Shown here: positions 4,854 to 9,607 of the stretch, one piece after another
Numbering within the stretch: position 1 is the first letter of the stretch
Layout: every line of letters begins with the position of its first letter
Source of the DNA: an uncultured Holophagales bacterium
GTDB lineage: Bacteria > Acidobacteriota > Thermoanaerobaculia > UBA5066
Assembly: GCA_937864895.1 (NCBI GenBank)
Contig: CALMDF010000107.1
Span: 1 to 9,607 of the forward strand
DNA length: 9,607 nucleotides
Direction of reading: 5' to 3'
Program-made: the position numbers and the translations under genes
Notes under the pieces: model-generated
What the model was told of the DNA's origin: nothing
What the model saw: the letters and a program-made list of their open reading frames with translations, nothing else
The model's database searches: none

Positions 4854-7058
4854 ATGAGAGCCCACGCAACCGCCCACGCCCACTCCCACCCGAGCCCGTC
4901 CGACACCCCCGCCCCGGCCGCCCCCGCGGCCGGCGGCGCGGTCCGGTGGATCTGCCCGATGGACCCCGAGGTCGTCTCCGACGGCCCCGGCGACTGCCCG
5001 ATCTGCGGCATGGCGCTCGAGCCCGAGCTGCCGACGGCCGAGGTCGAATCGCCCGAGCTCGCCGACATGACGCGGAGGCTCACGGTCGCGACCGCGCTCG
5101 GCCTGCCCGTCCTCGTCCTCGCGATGTCGGACATGGTCCCCGGCCAGCCTCTCCAGCACGCCGTCTCGCCCTGGCTCCTGACCCTCGTCCAGGCCCTCCT
5201 CGCGACGCCGGTCGTCGCCTGGGCCGGGGCGCCCTTCTTCCGGCGGGCGTGGGCCTCCGTCGTGAACCGCAGCCCGAACATGTTCACGCTCATCGGCCTC
5301 GGCGTCGCCGCCGCGTGGCTCTACAGCGCCGTGGCCCTCGTCGTCGCCGCGCTCCGGCCCGACCTCGTTCCCGAGGTCTACCGGGGGCACGGCGGCGCGC
5401 CCCTCGTCTACTTCGAGGCGGCGGCCGTCATCACGGCGCTCGCCCTCCTCGGCCAGGTCCTCGAGCTGAAGGCCCGGAGCCGGACGAGCTCGGCCATCCG
5501 CGCCCTCCTCGACCTCTCGCCGAAGACGGCGCGGAGGATCGAAGCCACTGGCCGCGAGGTCGACGTCCCCGTCGAGCACGTCGCCGCGGGCGACCGTCTC
5601 CGCGTGCGCCCCGGCGAGCGCGTCCCGGTGGACGGAACGATCGAGGACGGCACCTCCTGGGTCGACGAGTCGATGATCACGGGCGAGCCGATCCCGTTGG
5701 AGAAGGCCCCGGGGAGCGCCGTCACCGGCGGGACCGTGAACGGGGCCGGCGGCTTCGTCATGGTCGCCGAGCGGGTCGGCGAGGGGACGACGCTCGCGCG
5801 GATCGTCCGGCTCGTCGCCGAGGCCCAGAGGAGCCGCGCCGCGATCCAGCAGCTCGCCGACCGCGTCTCGGCCTGGTTCGTCCCGGCGGTCGTCGCCGCG
5901 GCGGTCGCGACCTTCGCGCTCTGGATGGCCCTCGGGCCCGAGCCCCGCTTCGTCCACGCGCTCGCCTCGGCGATCGCCGTCGTCATCATCGCCTGCCCGT
6001 GCGCCCTCGGCCTCGCGACGCCCCTCTCCATCATGGTCGCGACCGGGCGCGGGGCCCTCTCCGGCGTCCTCGTGAAGAACGCCGACGCCCTCGAGCGCCT
6101 CGCTGCCGTGGACGTCCTCGTCGTCGACAAGACCGGCACGCTCACCGAGGGGCGGCCCGCCGTCGCGGCTCTCGAGGCCGTTGAGCCCTTTTCGAAGGAC
6201 GAGGTCGTCCGCCTCGCCGCCGCCCTCGAGCGCGCGAGCGAGCACCCGCTCGGCGCCGCCATCGTGGCCGCCGCGGGCGCGGGCCCGCTGCCCCTCGTCT
6301 CCCAGTTCCGGTCCGTCACCGGCCGCGGCGTCGCGGGCCGCGTCGCGGGCCACGACGTCCTCGTCGGGAGCCTCCGCTTCCTCGAGGAAGCGGGGGTCGA
6401 GACGACGGCCCTCGCCGCCCTCGCGACGGCCCACCAGGAAGAGGGACGCACGGCGGTCACCGTCGCCGTCGACGGCCGGCCCGCGGGCCTCGTCGCCGTC
6501 GCCGACCCGGTCAAGGCCTCTGCCCCCGCAGCCCTCGCGGCCCTCCGTGCCGACGGCATCGAGATCGTCCTCCTGACGGGCGACGCCCGCCGGTCCGCCG
6601 CCGCCGTCGCGAAGTCGCTCGGCATCTCACGGTTCGAGGCCGAGGTCCTTCCCGAGGAGAAGGGGGCCGTCGTCGCGCGGCTCCGAGCGGAAGGGCACGT
6701 CGTCGCGATGGCCGGAGACGGCGTGAACGACGCCCCCGCCCTCGCCCGGGCCGACGTCGGCATCGCGATGGGGACCGGGACCGACGTCGCCATCGAGAGC
6801 GCCGCCGTCACCCTCCTCCACGGCGACCTCGCCGGGCTCGTCCGCTCGCGGCGCCTCGGCCGCGCCACGATGCGCAACATCCGGCAGAACCTCGCGTGGG
6901 CGTTCGGCTACAACCTCCTCGGCGTCCCGCTCGCGGCCGGGCTCCTCTACCCCGTCTTCGGCGTCCTCCTCTCGCCGATGGTCGCCGGCGCCGCCATGAG
7001 CCTCAGCTCCGTGTCCGTCATCGTGAACTCGCTCCGGCTCCGCAGGCTCGAGCTCTGA
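4854..7058 (+). CDS. copA: Copper-translocating P1B-type ATPase (CopA-like) with N-terminal heavy-metal-binding domain
   Basis: A 734-residue inner-membrane pump that uses ATP to move Cu(+) out of the cytoplasm. The N-terminus has a His-rich segment ([10 protein letters not shown], 3-12) and a zinc-ribbon-like metal-binding domain with C34, M36, C48, C51 and M53 (CPMDPE...CPICGM) instead of the usual CxxC HMA domain. The P-type core is complete: TGEP (276-279), membrane CPC (381-383), phosphorylated D425 in DKTGT, SEHPLG (462-467) and GDGVND (621-626). The last membrane helices carry YN (686-687) and M-x2-SS (M715, S718, S719), which with CPC mark the P1B-1 Cu(+)/Ag(+) group. ATG 4854 has AGGAGG 5 nt upstream. 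It has its own predicted ECF promoter and is followed by a hairpin at 7072-7101. Family and metal group are firm; export direction follows from the family. Confidence 0.94.
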   Translation: MRAHATAHAHSHPSPSDTPAPAAPAAGGAVRWICPMDPEVVSDGPGDCPICGMALEPELPTAEVESPELADMTRRLTVATALGLPVLVLAMSDMVPGQPLQHAVSPWLLTLVQALLATPVVAWAGAPFFRRAWASVVNRSPNMFTLIGLGVAAAWLYSAVALVVAALRPDLVPEVYRGHGGAPLVYFEAAAVITALALLGQVLELKARSRTSSAIRALLDLSPKTARRIEATGREVDVPVEHVAAGDRLRVRPGERVPVDGTIEDGTSWVDESMITGEPIPLEKAPGSAVTGGTVNGAGGFVMVAERVGEGTTLARIVRLVAEAQRSRAAIQQLADRVSAWFVPAVVAAAVATFALWMALGPEPRFVHALASAIAVVIIACPCALGLATPLSIMVATGRGALSGVLVKNADALERLAAVDVLVVDKTGTLTEGRPAVAALEAVEPFSKDEVVRLAAALERASEHPLGAAIVAAAGAGPLPLVSQFRSVTGRGVAGRVAGHDVLVGSLRFLEEAGVETTALAALATAHQEEGRTAVTVAVDGRPAGLVAVADPVKASAPAALAALRADGIEIVLLTGDARRSAAAVAKSLGISRFEAEVLPEEKGAVVARLRAEGHVVAMAGDGVNDAPALARADVGIAMGTGTDVAIESAAVTLLHGDLAGLVRSRRLGRATMRNIRQNLAWAFGYNLLGVPLAAGLLYPVFGVLLSPMVAGAAMSLSSVSVIVNSLRLRRLEL

Positions 7059-7071
7059 GGCACCTCGGCGA

Positions 7072-7101
7072 GGCGGCCGGGAGCGAGAACTCCCGGCCGC
7101 C
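7072..7101 (+). terminator. Probable terminator hairpin after the copper ATPase
   Basis: The arms GGCGGCCGGGAG (7072-7083) and CTCCCGGCCGCC (7090-7101) are perfect complements around a 6-nt loop (CGAGAA), beginning 13 nt after the ATPase stop. No T-run follows, which is common in high-GC genomes. It separates the copper genes from the ABC operon; terminator function is inferred from position and stability. Confidence 0.6.
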
Positions 7102-7185
7102 GCCGCCGTACAAGGAGAGGTGAGTGGGGGTGTCGACCTCGGTCTCCGGGAGGAGCGGTCCACGGTGGAGGGCTCCGGGGACGCC

Positions 7186-7944
7186 ATGATCCGGCTCTCC
7201 CGGCTCAACAAGAGCTACCCCATGGGGTCGAGCAAGCTCCACGTCCTCAAGGGGATCGACCTCTCCATCGCCCCGGGCGAGCTCGTCGCGATCATGGGCG
7301 CGTCGGGATCCGGCAAGTCGACGCTCCTGAACGTCCTCGGGCTCCTCGACGGCTACGACGACGGGGACTACCACCTCGACGGCGTGCGGATCGGGCAGAT
7401 GTCCGAGACGAAGGCCGCGGGCCTGCGGGCCAGCCTCCTCGGGTTCGTCTTCCAGTCGTTCAACCTGATCCCGTTCAAGACGGCCGTCGAGAACGTCGCC
7501 CTCCCGCTCTACTACCAGGAGGTCCCGAGGCGCAAGCGCAACAAGCTCGCCGAGGAGTATCTCGACCGGGTCGGGCTCGCCGACCGCGCGGGGCACCTCC
7601 CCCGCGAGCTCTCCGGCGGCCAGCAGCAGCGGGTCGCGATCGCCCGGGCCCTCATCTCGAGCCCGAAGGTCATCCTTGCCGACGAGCCGACGGGCGCGCT
7701 CGACTCGCAGACCTCCCTCGAGGTGATGGAGGTCCTCCGGCAGATCAACGCGACCGGCGTGACGCTCCTCATCGTGACGCACGAGCGCGAGGTCGCGGCG
7801 CGGACCCGCCGCGTCATCCGCCTCCGCGACGGGCGGATCGAAGGCGACGGTCCCCCGGAGACCGCCTTCGGCCCGGCCTCCTTCGCCCCCGCCGTCCTCG
7901 CGCAGGCCTCTCCCGCCCCGCTCGCCGCCACGCCGCCCGCCTGA
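7186..7944 (+). CDS. MacB/LolD-like ABC transporter ATP-binding protein
   Basis: A 252-residue ATPase that would drive the adjacent permeases on the cytoplasmic face of the inner membrane. Motifs in order: Walker A GASGSGKST (38-46), Q-loop Q90 in FVFQSFNL, signature LSGGQQQR (142-149), Walker B VILADEPTG (162-170), D-loop ALDS (171-174) and switch H199. The order and wording (FNLIP, EPTGALDS) are those of MacB/LolD/FtsE-type exporters. ATG 7186 was chosen because MIRLSRLNKSY is the usual family start; an in-frame GTG at 7120 would add 22 residues unlike the family, and its AGGAG site is only 2 nt away. The C-terminal 30 residues or so are an Ala/Pro-rich extension past the ATPase domain. The permease gene follows after 7 bp. 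No copy of the TGTAAGG/CGTCTCC element precedes it, and substrate is unknown. Confidence 0.9.
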   Translation: MIRLSRLNKSYPMGSSKLHVLKGIDLSIAPGELVAIMGASGSGKSTLLNVLGLLDGYDDGDYHLDGVRIGQMSETKAAGLRASLLGFVFQSFNLIPFKTAVENVALPLYYQEVPRRKRNKLAEEYLDRVGLADRAGHLPRELSGGQQQRVAIARALISSPKVILADEPTGALDSQTSLEVMEVLRQINATGVTLLIVTHEREVAARTRRVIRLRDGRIEGDGPPETAFGPASFAPAVLAQASPAPLAATPPA

Positions 7945-7951
7945 GGCCGCC

Positions 7952-9184
7952 GTGTTCGAGCTCGACACCTGGCAGGAGATCCTCGACACGGTCCGGAAGA
8001 ACAAGCTCCGGACGTTCCTGACCGGGTTCAGCGTGGCGTGGGGAATCCTCATGCTCATCGTCCTCCTCGGCTCCGGGCAGGGGCTCTCGAGGGGGGTCGA
8101 GTACGGATTTCGCGACGACGCCACGAACGCGATCTGGATGCGCAGCGGCCAGACGAGCGTCCCGTGGAAGGGGCTCCGGCCCGGCCGGAACGTCCAGTTC
8201 AAGAACGAGGACTACGACGTCATCCGCGAAGGGGTGAAGGGGGTCGAGCACATCACCTCGCGCTACTTCATCCGCGGGACGCTGACCGTCGCCTGGCACG
8301 GCGAGACCTCGAGCTTCGACGTCCGCGCCGTCCACCCCGACCACCAGCACCTCGAGAAGTCGATCGTCACCGAGGGGCGCTTCCTCAACCCGACGGACGT
8401 CGACGAGCACCGGAAGGTCGCGGTCATCGGCGAGCGCGTGAAGGCCCAGCTCTTCAAGGGGGCGCCGGCGATCGGCGAGTACCTCGAGATCAAGGGAGTC
8501 CCGTTCCAGGTCGTCGGGGTCTTCACCGACATCGGCGGCGAGGGGGAGCAGGAGAAGATCTACGTCCCGATCTCGACGGCCCAGCGGGCCTACGGCGGCG
8601 CGAACAACGTCGCGATGATCATGATGACCGTCGGAGACGCCTCGGTCGACGAGAGCCAGGCGATCGCGACCGACCTGAGGCTCAGGATCGCCGAGCGGCA
8701 CGACTTCGACCCCGACGACAAGCGGGCCGTCTTCATCTCGAACGCCGTCGTCGAGTTCCAGCGGTTCGTCGACCTGATGGGCGGGATCCGCCTGTTCGTC
8801 TGGGTCATCGGCGTCGGGACGCTCCTCGCGGGCGTCGTCGGCGTCTCGAACATCATGATGATCGCGGTCAAGGAGCGGACGAAGGAGATCGGAATCCGCA
8901 AGGCGGTCGGCGCGACGCCCTTCTCCGTCATGTCCCTCATCCTGAAAGAGGCGATCCTCGTCACGGGCGTCGCCGGCTACGTCGGGCTCGTCGCGGGGGT
9001 CGCGCTCCTCGAGCTGATGTCGCGCTCGCTCGCGGACGCCGAGATGTTCCGCAACCCGGAGGTCGACTTCGGCGTCGCCGTCTCCGCGACGGTCCTCCTC
9101 GTCGTCGCGGGCGGCGTGGCCGGGTTCTTCCCGGCGAGGAAGGCCGCGGCGATCCGTCCCGTCGAGGCCCTCCGGGACGAGTAG
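7952..9184 (+). CDS. MacB-like ABC transporter permease
   Basis: A 410-residue membrane protein with the MacB layout: one N-terminal membrane helix (about 20-42), a large periplasmic domain (about 45-277, MacB_PCD type), then three helices (about 278-303, 328-355 and 374-395) forming the FtsX domain. The cytoplasmic loop KERTKEIGIRKAVGA (307-321) and the C-terminal PARKAAAIRPVEALR (394-408) are diagnostic. MacB-type permeases do not pump through a membrane pore; they transmit ATP-driven motion to expel substrates from the periplasm, usually with an adaptor and a TolC channel. Start is GTG 7952, 7 bp after the ATPase stop, with GAGG at 7943-7946. The opening FELDTWQEILDTVRKNKLRT resembles the next gene, showing a tandem paralogous pair. 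Substrate (peptide, antibiotic, lipoprotein or other) cannot be read from the sequence. Confidence 0.9.
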   Translation: MFELDTWQEILDTVRKNKLRTFLTGFSVAWGILMLIVLLGSGQGLSRGVEYGFRDDATNAIWMRSGQTSVPWKGLRPGRNVQFKNEDYDVIREGVKGVEHITSRYFIRGTLTVAWHGETSSFDVRAVHPDHQHLEKSIVTEGRFLNPTDVDEHRKVAVIGERVKAQLFKGAPAIGEYLEIKGVPFQVVGVFTDIGGEGEQEKIYVPISTAQRAYGGANNVAMIMMTVGDASVDESQAIATDLRLRIAERHDFDPDDKRAVFISNAVVEFQRFVDLMGGIRLFVWVIGVGTLLAGVVGVSNIMMIAVKERTKEIGIRKAVGATPFSVMSLILKEAILVTGVAGYVGLVAGVALLELMSRSLADAEMFRNPEVDFGVAVSATVLLVVAGGVAGFFPARKAAAIRPVEALRDE

Positions 9185-9186
9185 CC

Positions 9187-9607
9187 GTGAGACACCTCCT
9201 CGACCTCGACCACTGGCAGGAGATCCGGGTCGCCCTCACGCGGAATCGGACCCGGACGGCCCTCACGGCCTTCGGCGTCTTCTGGGGGATTTTCCTTCTC
9301 ATGGTGATGCTCGGCTCGGGCTCGGGCCTCCGCAAGGGCGTCCTCAAGGGCTTCGCCGACGGGGCGACGAACAGCTTCTTCCTCTGGACGCAGCGGACGC
9401 AGAAGCCCTTCGCCGGGATGCCGGCCGGACGCAGCATCCGCCTGACGAACGCCGACGTCGAGGCCATCCGCGAGAAGGTCCCCGAGGCCGAGGTCGTCGC
9501 CCCGCGCAATCAGCTCCGCGGTTTCGGGGGCGGCAACAACGTCTCCCGCGGGCGGAAGACCGGCGCCTTCAGCGTCATGGGGGACTACCCCGAGATCCGC
9601 CGGGTCC
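9187..9607 (+). CDS. Second MacB-like ABC permease, 3' partial
   Basis: An open frame from GTG 9187, two bases after the previous stop, runs to the window edge (140 complete codons visible). The translation has an N-terminal cytoplasmic segment (DLDHWQEIRVALTRNRTRT), a membrane helix at about 25-44 (ALTAFGVFWGIFLLMVMLG) and the start of a periplasmic domain. It lines up with the preceding permease: DxxxWQEI, a basic NR/NK segment, WGI.L..LGSG.GL, and a DGATN/DDATN motif. The two probably form a heterodimeric permease with the ATPase at 7186-7944. No clear Shine-Dalgarno site is visible, so translation is probably coupled to the upstream gene. The rest of the protein, and any adaptor or TolC gene, lie beyond the window. 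Confidence 0.88.
   Translation, partial: MRHLLDLDHWQEIRVALTRNRTRTALTAFGVFWGIFLLMVMLGSGSGLRKGVLKGFADGATNSFFLWTQRTQKPFAGMPAGRSIRLTNADVEAIREKVPEAEVVAPRNQLRGFGGGNNVSRGRKTGAFSVMGDYPEIRRV

Noticed and set aside
3462..6434. A 990-codon antisense open frame, and a 992-codon plus-strand frame at 3206-6184
   Set aside because: Both are low-complexity Arg/Gly/Asp/Pro shadows of the oxidase and ATPase genes, with no recognisable domain; stop codons are rare in all frames at this GC content.
7119..7147. Possible fourth ECF promoter before the ABC ATPase (GGTCTCC at 7141-7147)
   Set aside because: The sequence 15 bp upstream (GGTGAGT) does not match TGTAAGG, so only half of the element is present.
7120..7185. 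GTG 7120 as the start of the ABC ATPase
   Set aside because: The Shine-Dalgarno-like AGGAG is only 2 nt away, and the extra 22 residues do not resemble the family N-terminus; ATG 7186 fits better.

Overview
The window is a high-GC (roughly 70% by eye), densely coded bacterial chromosome segment. The organism is probably a diderm: it encodes a TolC-type outer-membrane channel, a predicted Tat-exported periplasmic multicopper oxidase and MacB-like ABC permeases. The mix would suit Acidobacteriota or another high-GC soil phylum such as Myxococcota, but no marker gene fixes the phylum. No mobile element, CRISPR array, tRNA or rRNA was seen, and no gene-free stretch exceeds about 150 bases.

Layout. 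Bases 2-985 (+) hold the 3' end of a GltB-like FMN/3Fe-4S glutamate synthase family protein. It converges, with 13 bp between stops, on a minus-strand pair: a small cupredoxin-like protein (1561-1953) followed by an ECF sigma factor (999-1535). Reading away from the same divergent control region on the plus strand are a TolC family protein (2101-3468) and a two-domain multicopper oxidase (3468-4763) that overlap by one base. Next is a separately promoted Cu(+)-type P1B ATPase (4854-7058), closed by a strong hairpin. The last part is a distinct ABC export operon: a MacB-like ATPase (7186-7944), a complete permease (7952-9184) and the start of a second, paralogous permease (9187 to the window edge).

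How it fits together. The sigma factor has a CxC motif between its sigma2 and sigma4 domains and a C-terminal five-cysteine tail (C-x2-C-x4-C-x2-C-x-C). This is the architecture of the metal-sensing CorE-type (ECF44) sigma factors, and there is no anti-sigma gene beside it. Three promoter-like elements with the same form, TGTAAGG-N15-CGTCTCC, lie upstream of the cupredoxin-sigma pair (minus strand), the tolC-MCO pair, and the copper ATPase. The sequence therefore suggests a self-contained, autoregulated copper regulon: the sigma factor senses metal directly and turns on its own gene, a small cupredoxin, an outer-membrane channel, a periplasmic copper oxidase and an inner-membrane Cu(+) exporter. 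The ABC operon downstream lacks this promoter and is probably not part of the regulon.
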